Part shown: piece by piece, positions 8,261-14,834 of the stretch | How the letters are laid out: every line of letters begins with the position of its first letter | Numbering within the stretch: the stretch's first letter is position 1 | Source: Acrocarpospora macrocephala | Lineage (GTDB): Bacteria > Actinomycetota > Actinomycetes > Streptosporangiales > Streptosporangiaceae | DNA length: 64,000 nt | Assembly: GCF_009687865.1 (NCBI RefSeq) | Contig: NZ_BLAE01000006.1 | Location: 124,001 to 188,000, forward strand | Reading direction: 5' to 3' | Program-made: the position numbers and the translations under genes | The notes under the pieces: generated by a model | What the model saw: only the letters and a program-made list of their open reading frames with translations | Told to the model about the DNA's origin: nothing | Database searches by the model: none

Positions 8261-8709
8261 CAGGTCGCCTCGGGGATCTGGACCAGTTCGAGGTGCACAT
8301 CCAGGTGCTTCGCGTACCTGCCCTCGGGATTCGGGAGCGTGGCGACCGATCGGCGGCGGATCTGGAATTGCTCGCCGTCTATCTCGAAGACCGAACCCAT
8401 GTCCAGGCGAAGCGGCCGGACATCGCTCTGCTCAACCTCACCGAGGAAGACGCCTTCGGGCCAGTGCCACGAGCCGCCCACCTGGTGCTCCGCGAACACG
8501 TGCGAGCACTCCCTGAGGAAGAACAGGCCCTCGGGGTTGACCGCCATGAGGGAGACGATGCCGCCGCCCGCCTGCCCGGCCGGGTCGAGGACTGCTGTGA
8601 CGATCGCAGCCCGACAGGCGGGCGGGTACGACTGGGTGCCATCGGCGCGGGGCGGCGTGCCGTGGCTGACGTAGTGGACGATGTCGCCGATGCCGGGGTT
8701 GCGGTCCAT
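8260..8709 (-). CDS. Phage protein of unknown function (149 aa)
   Basis: 149 residues starting MDRNPGIGDIVHYVSHG. The layout (GDIVHY near residue 8, AAIVTAV, then GGIVSLMAVNPEGLFF) resembles small SH3-like barrel proteins found in many phages, in which a GD-x-V-x-Y strand opens the fold. This is a fold-level impression only. It heads the small-gene group between terminase and portal. Confidence 0.6.
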   Translation of the reverse strand: MDRNPGIGDIVHYVSHGTPPRADGTQSYPPACRAAIVTAVLDPAGQAGGGIVSLMAVNPEGLFFLRECSHVFAEHQVGGSWHWPEGVFLGEVEQSDVRPLRLDMGSVFEIDGEQFQIRRRSVATLPNPEGRYAKHLDVHLELVQIPEAT

Positions 8710-8765
8710 CTCGGGAGCTCCAGGGTGCGGTTGAGAGGGTTTTCCATGGCCGGGACAATGGGCCG

Positions 8766-9008
8766 ATGAGCAGCCAGCCGCGCTACCGGGTGACCCTCGA
8801 CGGCAAAGACGGCCAGGTGGCCGAATTCCCGTTCAACGAACTACCGACGCCGGGACTCCAGTTCACGGTGAAACGCGCCCGGTGGCGGGTGGTAGCGGTG
8901 GCGGTGGCGATCAACTCGACGAGGGACGCGCCGAACCTCGTCGAGTGCGATGTTGTCCTCGCGGCGCGGTGGAGCGACGAGACGGAAGGCTGGGAGAAGG
9001 TCAGCTGA
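8766..9008 (+). CDS. Small opposite-strand gene inside the head module (moron-like)
   Basis: 80 residues, MSSQPRYRVTLDGKDGQ, with two strand-like halves (FTVKRARWRVVAVAVAI and CDVVLAARWSD). It lies on the plus strand and fills the only gap between the terminase and the small-gene group, with its stop one base short of the terminase stop. Opposite orientation and its own leader suggest independent expression, possibly during lysogeny. Function unknown. Confidence 0.6.
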   Translation: MSSQPRYRVTLDGKDGQVAEFPFNELPTPGLQFTVKRARWRVVAVAVAINSTRDAPNLVECDVVLAARWSDETEGWEKVS

Positions 9009-9009
9009 C

Positions 9010-10284
9010 CTAGGCGGCCACGAGAAGTTGCGGCTCGCACAGCTGGTATTGCCAGGTCGCCCGTGTCGTATGGGCTGCGTAGCGGGCCATGTCGAGCCCG
9101 TGGTCCGCGATCTTGATCGGCGCATCCTCGCCCTTCGCGGACTTCTTGTCGTCCCAGCTGTAGCCCGGGAACTCCTCGATCAGGTCCTTGCACGACGAGT
9201 GCACCTTCAACCGCTGCGTCGCCAGCAGCGACGACACCGTCATAATCCCGGGCAGCACCTCGTTGTCGCCCAGCACTGACGCGATGCCATCCTCGTGCAG
9301 CTGCACCCTGAAACTCGCCGCGCTCGGGTCCACCACGGTGAACATCGGGCGGACACCCTTCGCGTCCGAACCCGGAATCGGCACCTGGTCCAGCCATGTA
9401 CGCAGCCGCTTCGAGTATTCGACGTCCGTGAGTTGCCGATGCTTCAGCTTCGAGTCGTAGCGCCAATCCCGGACGATGTACAACCGGCGATCGATGCCCA
9501 AACCCAGCAAACCGGCATGAAACGGATTAGTCGTGCCATGGTCTACACCGAGCGCGATCCACTGTGTGATCTGCGGAACGATGTCGACGACATGGACGTC
9601 CTCGTCCCACATGTCGTAGACGGCACCCTCCGCCGCGACCCACTCGCCCTTGATGAACCGCCGGTACCACAGGCCGACGTACTCCATCTTGAGCGAGGCC
9701 ACGTAGCCCGGGTCGAGCGCGTGATTGTCGTCGATCACGAACTTGAAGCTGCGCAGATTGAGCTCGCCCTTGCGGAGTAGGAACCTCTTCCGCAGCCAGT
9801 GCGCCGGCGAGTCGGGGTTGGTCGTGGCGAACAACTGCGCGCCCCGAACGCTGAGACGGGACAGGAGCATGTCCCAGAAGCCCTCCGGGATCAGCGTCGC
9901 CTCGTCGACGTAGGCGCCCGCGAAAGTGCCGCCACGCAGGCGGCCCACCGCGGCCTTGTCGTTGGCGGTGATGATCTCGATGCTGCGGCCCAGGATCTTC
10001 GCGGTCGGAGCGCCTCGCGTGTAGGAGATCAGCCGCGCGGCCGGGCCGGTGATCGCCGGGTCCATCAACGGGCCGAAGACGTTCCTCCACACGGTGTCGA
10101 ACGTCTTGCCAATGACGACCAGCTGGCCACCGCGCGGGGCCGACGCGACGTAGACGAGCCAGCGCAGCAGGGAGGCGACGGTTTTACCCGACCTCACCGA
10201 CCCTTCCCATATGCAAATTCGGGCTGTGGCGTGGGCTATCGACTCTTCCTGCTTCTCCGAGAGCCGCAGGTCGACGCCCTGCAT
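9010..10284 (-). CDS. terL: Terminase large subunit
   Basis: Packaging motor and nuclease. The 424-residue protein starts MQGVDLRLSEKQEESI. It has the terminase ATPase pattern WEGSVRSGKTVASL (Walker A variant, about residues 27-40), AYVDEATL (Walker B, about 125) and ATTNPDSP (coupling motif, about 150). Nuclease-domain acidic sites are in VDHGTTNP and VVDPSAASF. It lies downstream of the small terminase with two bases between genes. The ATG at 10284 is chosen because the upstream frame is the shadow of the small terminase. Confidence 0.95.
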   Translation of the reverse strand: MQGVDLRLSEKQEESIAHATARICIWEGSVRSGKTVASLLRWLVYVASAPRGGQLVVIGKTFDTVWRNVFGPLMDPAITGPAARLISYTRGAPTAKILGRSIEIITANDKAAVGRLRGGTFAGAYVDEATLIPEGFWDMLLSRLSVRGAQLFATTNPDSPAHWLRKRFLLRKGELNLRSFKFVIDDNHALDPGYVASLKMEYVGLWYRRFIKGEWVAAEGAVYDMWDEDVHVVDIVPQITQWIALGVDHGTTNPFHAGLLGLGIDRRLYIVRDWRYDSKLKHRQLTDVEYSKRLRTWLDQVPIPGSDAKGVRPMFTVVDPSAASFRVQLHEDGIASVLGDNEVLPGIMTVSSLLATQRLKVHSSCKDLIEEFPGYSWDDKKSAKGEDAPIKIADHGLDMARYAAHTTRATWQYQLCEPQLLVAA

Positions 10285-10286
10285 GG

Positions 10287-10781
10287 TCAGTCGCCCGTCC
10301 CGTGCTTGTCCTGGAAGCTCGCGAACAGGCTGCCGAGCAGGGACCCAACCTTCGCGGCGTCGTCGCCGGTGTCGTAGTCGGTCAACCGCAGGCTCTTCTC
10401 GACCGCGATGGCCATGCCGCGCAGGATCTTCTCCTGGCCGGCGAAGTCGGGCCGCTCCAGCTGGTGTTCCGCGTAGGTGTTGTCGCGGCCGCCGAAGTTG
10501 AACGCCATGCACGGTTCCCACAGCTGGGCGCGGATGCGGGCGGCGTCGTCGAGGAGGTCGAGGGCGAGCTGGGCGCGTTTGGCCGCGGCGTCGGCGACGC
10601 GCGCCTCGGTGGCGGCTTTGGTTTGCGATCGGTCCCAGGCGAGGCCCATTTTGGCGGCGGCGCGGGAGACGGCGGCGCGGGAGCGGCCGATCGTGTCGGC
10701 GACGGCGCTGCAGGAGAGGCCTTGGGCGTGCAGGTCGCGGATCTGCTGGAGTTCGTCGTCGGAGAGGGGGATGCCCGACAT
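10287..10781 (-). CDS. terS: Terminase small subunit
   Basis: DNA-recognition subunit of the packaging complex. The 164-residue protein starts with a clear helix-turn-helix (DDELQQIRDLHAQGLSC, then VADTIGRSRAAVSRAAAKMG, residues about 8-46). A helical oligomerisation region follows, with GRDNTYAEH and a C-terminal LLGSLFASFQDK segment. The gene sits immediately upstream of the large subunit, the standard order. Confidence 0.85.
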   Translation of the reverse strand: MSGIPLSDDELQQIRDLHAQGLSCSAVADTIGRSRAAVSRAAAKMGLAWDRSQTKAATEARVADAAAKRAQLALDLLDDAARIRAQLWEPCMAFNFGGRDNTYAEHQLERPDFAGQEKILRGMAIAVEKSLRLTDYDTGDDAAKVGSLLGSLFASFQDKHGTGD

Positions 10782-10798
10782 CGCTCACCCCCTCGCGG

Positions 10799-11146
10799 CT
10801 AGTTGATGTACAGCCCTGCCGGTGTCCGCTGCGGCTGCCTCTTGGGTGCGTCGGGCGCGCCGGTGGCGAGTTTCTGCTTGGCTGCCTTGATCTGCCGGAT
10901 GGCGTTGAGGACGTGCGGTTTCAGCTGCTCCTCGGTCGCGTCAGGCTTGTCGATGGTGATGAGCGGTCCGGCGATGGCCTCGTCGAGCGCGAGCGACCGG
11001 CCGACGACCATCACGACCCAGACGGGCTTGGGTCCGCCCGGGGTGGGCAGCATCGTGGGGATGACCTCGTAGGTGAGCGGCTCGCCGACCGCGTTCACGG
11101 TGATGAGGTTCTCGACGTGGCGGGCGATGGCGTCGCTGATGCGCAT
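10799..11146 (-). CDS. Phage protein of unknown function next to terminase
   Basis: 115 residues, MRISDAIARHVENLI, with a central strand-rich part (VWVVMVVGRSLALDE), then PLITIDKPDATEEQL and a Lys-rich helix near the C-terminus. Small proteins of this shape are common just upstream of actinophage terminases. I do not recognise a function. Confidence 0.6.
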   Translation of the reverse strand: MRISDAIARHVENLITVNAVGEPLTYEVIPTMLPTPGGPKPVWVVMVVGRSLALDEAIAGPLITIDKPDATEEQLKPHVLNAIRQIKAAKQKLATGAPDAPKRQPQRTPAGLYIN

Positions 11147-11155
11147 CGGGGTCCT

Positions 11156-11428
11156 TCAGGTGTGGGCGAGGGTGTCGGCGTGCACGCGGGCGCGCTCGGC
11201 CGGGGTGGCGGGGATCTGTTCGCCGGTCTGGCCGTACCAGTCGATGCGGATGAACCATTCGATGATCGCCAGGTCGTCGTAGTCGTAGACCATGACGTCG
11301 TCGCGGTTCTTTCGCTTGCGGACGCCGTAGCGGGTGATCCAGGAGGCGATGGTGCCGCGTGCCTTGCCGAGCCGTTGGGCCGCGTCGGCGCGGGTTGCCC
11401 ATTGGGTCGTTTGGAGGGCTGGGGGCAT
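11156..11428 (-). CDS. Helix-turn-helix phage protein
   Basis: 90 residues from ATG 11428, which follows a GGGGGTGAAC ribosome site; a longer in-frame start would run through the terminator hairpin and is rejected. RADAAQRLGKARGTIASWI (about residues 12-30) is a helix-turn-helix, followed by DVMVYDYDDLAIIEWFI, a layout like the small HTH proteins often found just upstream of actinophage small terminases. It may help DNA recognition or regulate late genes. Confidence 0.65.
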   Translation of the reverse strand: MPPALQTTQWATRADAAQRLGKARGTIASWITRYGVRKRKNRDDVMVYDYDDLAIIEWFIRIDWYGQTGEQIPATPAERARVHADTLAHT

Positions 11429-11451
11429 GTTCACCCCCGGATATGCGAAAA

Positions 11452-11474
11452 CCCTCGGCTTTTGGTTCCGAGGG
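11452..11474 (-). terminator. Intrinsic terminator
   Basis: CCCTCGG (11452-11458) and CCGAGGG (11468-11474) form a 7-bp stem. On the minus strand it is followed by TTTTCGCAT, the same tail as at 1849-1884. It marks the boundary between the small-gene region and the terminase/structural genes. A TTGACT box lies about 55 bases above it on the minus strand, so a promoter may also be present in this 134-base gap. Confidence 0.7.
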
Positions 11475-11562
11475 CCTAGATCACACACCTTACTTTCGAG
11501 AGTTTGCGTGCACTTGGGTCGCCTAGTCAAGTCCGGGGAGGATCTTCGGCGTGTCGCCGCGA

Positions 11563-12009
11563 TTACGACACGTCAAGTCGCTGCACCTGCCCGCCGTAGC
11601 CGAGCGCCACGCCGACCTCGCCCGGGCTGATCCACATGACCGTCTTCGCGGGCAGCAGGCCGAGGCTCCTGCCGTCCAGCCCTGCGGCTTCCAGTGCGTT
11701 GCCGAGGGTCTCGTCAGGCCCCCAGTCGGTGCCGATGTCGCGCAGTCCGGAGCCCCATTTCGGATCATCGCGCTCGATCGCTGTCTGCCAGGAGGGGTGG
11801 CTGACCGGTCCGTCGAGGATGGCTTCTTCGAGGGCCTGCCGAAAGGCTTCTGCCTGCTCCAGCGTGGGTCTTTGGGCGAGTTTCCGTGCTGTCCAGATCG
11901 CTGCGTCGGTGGCGTCTTCGCCGGTGTCTGGGTCGGCTTCTTCGATGAGGCGGTCGGCCCACCAGCGTGCTGCGGTGCGGGCTTCGGCGGTGCCGTCGCT
12001 GGCATTCAT
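11563..12009 (-). CDS. Phage protein of unknown function (148 aa)
   Basis: 148 residues starting MNASDGTAEARTAARWWADR; acidic and helical, ending KTVMWISPGEVGVALGYGG and LDVS. No motif recognised. It overlaps the upstream 51-residue gene by four bases (ATGA) and is the last gene before the terminator at 11452-11474. Confidence 0.65.
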   Translation of the reverse strand: MNASDGTAEARTAARWWADRLIEEADPDTGEDATDAAIWTARKLAQRPTLEQAEAFRQALEEAILDGPVSHPSWQTAIERDDPKWGSGLRDIGTDWGPDETLGNALEAAGLDGRSLGLLPAKTVMWISPGEVGVALGYGGQVQRLDVS

Positions 12010-12161
12010 GCGCTGGCCTCCGGGTGGGTGCGGTCGAACTCGGCGAGGCGGCGGATGAGCTCCCGCCGTTCGTCGGCGGTCATTCGGGTGGACACAGTGC
12101 CGACCGGGACGAGGATGACGTCACCCGTGATGGGGCACGGGAGGAGGGCGGGGAGGGCCAT
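12006..12161 (-). CDS. 51-residue phage protein homologous to a host protein at 61920-62087
   Basis: Reads MALPALLPCPITGDVILVP, then VSTRMTADERRELIRRLAEF. The host gene at 61920 encodes MAFPLDLLPCPASGDVILVP, then VHARLTPADRRALIEQL, so the two align without gaps over about 45 residues and share the CP-x(2)-GDVILVP core. Both appear to be read from a leaderless promoter of the same sequence. The protein may be a small beta-hairpin plus helix. Function unknown. Confidence 0.7.
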   Translation of the reverse strand: MALPALLPCPITGDVILVPVGTVSTRMTADERRELIRRLAEFDRTHPEASA

Positions 12162-12198
12162 GCCCCGATTCTTCCAGGCTGGACTGACGTTTTGGCCT
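12162..12198 (-). promoter_or_regulatory. Leaderless promoter-like element
   Basis: On the minus strand TGGAAGAAT (extended -10 type; -10 hexamer at 12168-12173) is followed by six bases and then the ATG of the 51-residue gene. AAACGTCAG lies upstream. The same arrangement recurs at 12403-12432 and, in the host, before 61920. An inverted repeat, GGACTGA and TCAGTCC, also lies here. Confidence 0.5.
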
Positions 12199-12402
12199 TC
12201 AGTCCGGCCCGCTCGGGTCGATGTAGAAAATGCCGTCCGCGTCCGGGATGTAGAGCAGGCCGGTGATGGTGCCGTCCGTCTGGGTGTAGTCGGTGCCCCA
12301 GTCCATCTCGCCGATCACCTCGGGGGCGGGTGAGGTGTCGAGTGCGAACATCAGGTCGTCGATGATGTTCCACTCGTCGCGGTTGATCCGGTGAACGGCC
12401 AT
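12199..12402 (-). CDS. Small acidic phage protein
   Basis: 67 residues, MAVHRINRDEWNIIDDLMFA, rich in Asp, with WGTDYTQTDGTITGLL and IFYIDPSGPD. This aromatic/acidic layout resembles the small protein at 39803-40138, which has EIDWSDGCYQFDY. Translation appears to begin at the 5-prime end of the transcript, given the promoter directly upstream. Function unknown. Confidence 0.6.
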   Translation of the reverse strand: MAVHRINRDEWNIIDDLMFALDTSPAPEVIGEMDWGTDYTQTDGTITGLLYIPDADGIFYIDPSGPD

Positions 12403-12432
12403 ACCCCCGATTCTGGCAGGCCCGGCTGACGT
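12403..12432 (-). promoter_or_regulatory. Leaderless promoter-like element
   Basis: TGCCAGAAT on the minus strand (-10 hexamer CAGAAT at 12410-12415) lies seven bases before the ATG at 12402, with AAACGTCAG further upstream. It shares about 26 positions with the element at 12162. The spacing would start the RNA at the initiation codon. Confidence 0.5.
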
Positions 12433-12438
12433 TTCGGA

Positions 12439-12510
12439 TCACCGTTCGTGGGGATCTTTGCCGTGATGCCACGCCCGCAGGAACGCGGCCAGGTCATCCA
12501 CTACAGCCAT
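12439..12510 (-). CDS. Possible 23-residue peptide
   Basis: Reads MAVVDDLAAFLRAWHHGKDP then HER. It fills the gap between two genes and overlaps the upstream gene by 17 bases. No ribosome site stands out. It is listed because the tight packing of this region leaves few non-coding gaps. Confidence 0.3.
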   Translation of the reverse strand: MAVVDDLAAFLRAWHHGKDPHER

Positions 12511-12712
12511 CCCCTTCTGCACTCACGAAGAGCCTAATCCTCAGGTCTTCGGGCCAGTCGTTGCTGCTCTCCCAGCGTTGTTTGCCGCATCGGCAGGTGC
12601 GGATGGTCGCCGTGGCCCGGTTGGGGAGGGTGAGGGTGAAGGGTTCCCAGCGGTGGCGGTGAAGCAGGGCGCGCGCGAGGGCGACCAGGTCGGTCACGGC
12701 CGGATTTCCCAT
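12494..12712 (-). CDS. Small zinc-ribbon-like phage protein
   Basis: 72 residues from ATG 12712, chosen because the longer frame is the shadow of the next gene. Contains RTCRCGKQRW near the middle, a CxC motif typical of small single-ribbon phage proteins, flanked by a helix (VALARALLHRHRW) and strands. Function unknown. Confidence 0.55.
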   Translation of the reverse strand: MGNPAVTDLVALARALLHRHRWEPFTLTLPNRATATIRTCRCGKQRWESSNDWPEDLRIRLFVSAEGDGCSG

Positions 12713-12987
12713 CGCCCTCGCACCTCCTCCAGTTCGCCGCGCTCGTTGAGCACCTGAACGGTGACCTCTGCGCCATCGGCGATGATCTGCCCTGGGACGA
12801 TCTTCCCGGTGATCGCGTCCGGGAACTTCGCCTTCACCTGCTCCTCGGTGCACATGCCCTCGTCAATGAGTTCGCGCCACGTCGGGGCGTTCTTGAGCAG
12901 CTCGGCGATCCAGGTGTCCCGGCCGTCGTCCATGATGTCTCTGGTGGCAGCGTTGATGCCAGCGAGGATGTCGTCGGTCGCGCTCAT
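12694..12987 (-). CDS. Phage protein of unknown function (97 aa)
   Basis: 97 residues, MSATDDILAGINAATRDIMD, helical N-terminal half, then strand-rich IIADGAEVTVQVLNERGE and a C-terminal GRWEIRP. The start overlaps the upstream stop by four bases (12984-12987). Function not recognised. Confidence 0.6.
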   Translation of the reverse strand: MSATDDILAGINAATRDIMDDGRDTWIAELLKNAPTWRELIDEGMCTEEQVKAKFPDAITGKIVPGQIIADGAEVTVQVLNERGELEEVRGRWEIRP

Positions 12988-13409
12988 GCTCCCTTGCTCC
13001 ATTCGCGCACGGCATCGGCCGCGATCCGCGCGATGTCCTCCACGGTGAGTCTGATGATCGCTTCGCCGCTGGTCCCGGTGGCGAGCCCGGCGGTTGCGTC
13101 CGGTGCGCTGATGAAGTCTTCCGCGACGTCGGCGAGGGCGGCGTGGAGTCCTTTGCTGATGACCTGGTTGAGCGTCATCGAGTTGAGTCGTTCGGCGAGG
13201 TTGGCGGGGCGGGCGGGCGGGCGGGTTTCGCGGATGGCGGTGAAGGCGATTCGGCCGCAGGCGACGCACAGGTCGAACCGGCCGGATGGCATGCCGCCGC
13301 CACCGACGTTCCCGACTCTCGTGCCGGTGAGGGCGTGGCCGGTGTCTTTGCCGTGGCTCATCTCGTCGACTTCGGTGCCGCACCCGTTGCAGCGCACGAT
13401 CAGCGACAT
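12984..13409 (-). CDS. Phage protein with N-terminal zinc-binding motif
   Basis: 141 residues. MSLIVRCNGCGTEVDE and later FDLCVACGRIAF give a CxxC pair before and after a glycine-rich linker, consistent with a zinc ribbon (residues about 7-57). The remaining helical part ends ADAVREWSKGA. The motif suggests nucleic-acid or protein binding. Start chosen at 13409; the longer frame overlaps the neighbour. Confidence 0.6.
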   Translation of the reverse strand: MSLIVRCNGCGTEVDEMSHGKDTGHALTGTRVGNVGGGGMPSGRFDLCVACGRIAFTAIRETRPPARPANLAERLNSMTLNQVISKGLHAALADVAEDFISAPDATAGLATGTSGEAIIRLTVEDIARIAADAVREWSKGA

Positions 13410-13702
13410 TCGACCCCTTCCTCGGACGTAGGCGCGGCGGGCTCGAACGCGGTGTTGAAGTCGTCCGGGTTGAGCCCCCACAGGCGTTTGCCGTCGTTGA
13501 TGAGCCAGTCGTCCGGCCTGAACACCTGGTAGCCCAGGCCGACCAGCACGTTGATCTGGCCGTGCGCGCGCTGAGCGTTGTACCCGCACCGCTTCAGCCA
13601 GTCTCTGACTGCGTCGAGGTTGTCGTCGGTGAGAAGGACGGCTTCTACCTGTCGGGGTTCGGCGGGTCGGGTCTGGTAGCGGCGGGCGGGGGTGGTCGTC
13701 AT
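13400..13702 (-). CDS. Small phage protein, paralogue of the protein at 7252-7500
   Basis: 100 residues. YQTRPAEPRQVEAVLLTDDN, then VFRPDDWLINDGKR and DDFNTAFEPA repeat the order of motifs seen in the protein at 7252-7500. Overlaps both neighbours by four to ten bases. Function unknown. Confidence 0.65.
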   Translation of the reverse strand: MTTTPARRYQTRPAEPRQVEAVLLTDDNLDAVRDWLKRCGYNAQRAHGQINVLVGLGYQVFRPDDWLINDGKRLWGLNPDDFNTAFEPAAPTSEEGVECR

Positions 13703-14058
13703 AGCATTCCCCTCTCGACGTCTCCGAGCCGTTGCGGCCCTCGCATGTCGATCGCGTCCAGCACTTCGTCCGCCCGATGCACCAGGTCGAGGCCGCACGC
13801 CTTGCAGTCGCGGTCCCACACCAGCACGCCGTCGTCGTCGGGCGTGCCCGTGAGGCCGGGCGAGACGCACGTGCAGTCGATCGTGTTGATGGTCTCGATG
13901 ATCGCGGCGGCGGTTTCGGCGAAGCGCCGTCGCCGTCGCGGGCTCATGTGCTCCAGTACGTATCGGGCTGCCGTGAGGTTGCCGTCGACGGCGGACTCCA
14001 GGGCTTCCCTCATCTGGATGGCGTGCAGGTGGTCGCCTGGCGAGTTCTGGCGCGTCAT
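13699..14058 (-). CDS. Phage protein with paired Cys motifs (119 aa)
   Basis: 119 residues, MTRQNSPGDHLHAIQMREAL, with an Arg run (MSPRRRRRF) and TIDCTCVSPGL plus WDRDCKACGLDLVH. The CxC and CxxC could bind zinc. Four-base overlap on both sides. Confidence 0.55.
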   Translation of the reverse strand: MTRQNSPGDHLHAIQMREALESAVDGNLTAARYVLEHMSPRRRRRFAETAAAIIETINTIDCTCVSPGLTGTPDDDGVLVWDRDCKACGLDLVHRADEVLDAIDMRGPQRLGDVERGML

Positions 14059-14378
14059 GACCTCTCCGTCTCGAACTCGGCCACCAGCATGCCGATCACA
14101 GCGGTGGCCTCGTCGATCTTCTGGCGTTGTTCGGGGGTCATCTTGGCTATGAGCTGGCGAGCCTCGTCGAGGCGGCCGTGGTAGGCACTGCCCATGGCGG
14201 CCATGACGTCGAGGTCGTGGAGGAGTCGGCGGCCGTGCCCGTACTGGGCGAACACCTCAGCCAGGACCGGGTCTGTGAGCGTGCTGGCGGGCGGCTTCCA
14301 GTGGAGGTCTTGGATTTCGTCGATGAGGTCCGACGCCTCGGGGTGGATGTGCATTTTGCCGGTGTCCTGCTCGTTCAC
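14055..14378 (-). CDS. Helical phage protein (107 aa)
   Basis: 107 residues from GTG 14378, which follows GAAGAGG. All-helical appearance: LIDEIQDLHWKPP, RRLLHDLDVMAAMGSAYHGR, RQLIAKMTPEQRQKIDEA. No motif recognised. The long in-frame extension upstream lacks a ribosome site. Confidence 0.55.
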   Translation of the reverse strand: MNEQDTGKMHIHPEASDLIDEIQDLHWKPPASTLTDPVLAEVFAQYGHGRRLLHDLDVMAAMGSAYHGRLDEARQLIAKMTPEQRQKIDEATAVIGMLVAEFETERS

Positions 14379-14653
14379 GGTTGCCTCTTCAGGTGTCGTT
14401 CGATGTCGGCGATGCCGTCTTGCGCCTCTTCGGTGATGGATTCGTCGATCGCTTCCCATAGCGGCCGGAGCGCGGCGAGCATGCCGTTCACCCACGCGAC
14501 CACGTACGGCAGCACGGTGCCGAAGTGGGTGCTGGCCGGGCCGTACGCGCACACCTCTTGGACCATCTGGTGGGCTTTCGGGATGCCGAGGTGTTCGGCG
14601 TCGTCGAGTTGGACGGCCAAGGCGAGACGGGCCTGGCTGGTGAGGATGCTCAT
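14375..14653 (-). CDS. Phage protein of unknown function (92 aa)
   Basis: 92 residues, MSILTSQARLALAVQLDDAE, helical, with VVAWVNGMLAALRPLWEAID near the centre. Four-base overlaps with both neighbours. Function unknown. Confidence 0.55.
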   Translation of the reverse strand: MSILTSQARLALAVQLDDAEHLGIPKAHQMVQEVCAYGPASTHFGTVLPYVVAWVNGMLAALRPLWEAIDESITEEAQDGIADIERHLKRQP

Positions 14654-14832
14654 CCCTTGATCTCCAGTCGTTTGATGCCGCTGCTCCAGTTGACCCGGAT
14701 CTTGACCGGGGTGTCGCCCGGGACTTCGGCGCGCATCGCTTCCTGCACGAATGCGGCCATCTCGTCGAGGGTCATGCCGCGTTTCGGGTCGGTGGCGTCG
14801 GCTTCGACTTCGACAGTTCGCCTCGTGGGCAT
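14650..14832 (-). CDS. Small phage protein (60 aa)
   Basis: 60 residues, MPTRRTVEVEADATD, then MTLDEMAAFVQEAMRA and KIRVNWSSGIKRLEIKG, a beta-alpha-beta pattern. Very short gap to the upstream gene. Function unknown. Confidence 0.55.
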   Translation of the reverse strand: MPTRRTVEVEADATDPKRGMTLDEMAAFVQEAMRAEVPGDTPVKIRVNWSSGIKRLEIKG

Positions 14833-14834
14833 GG

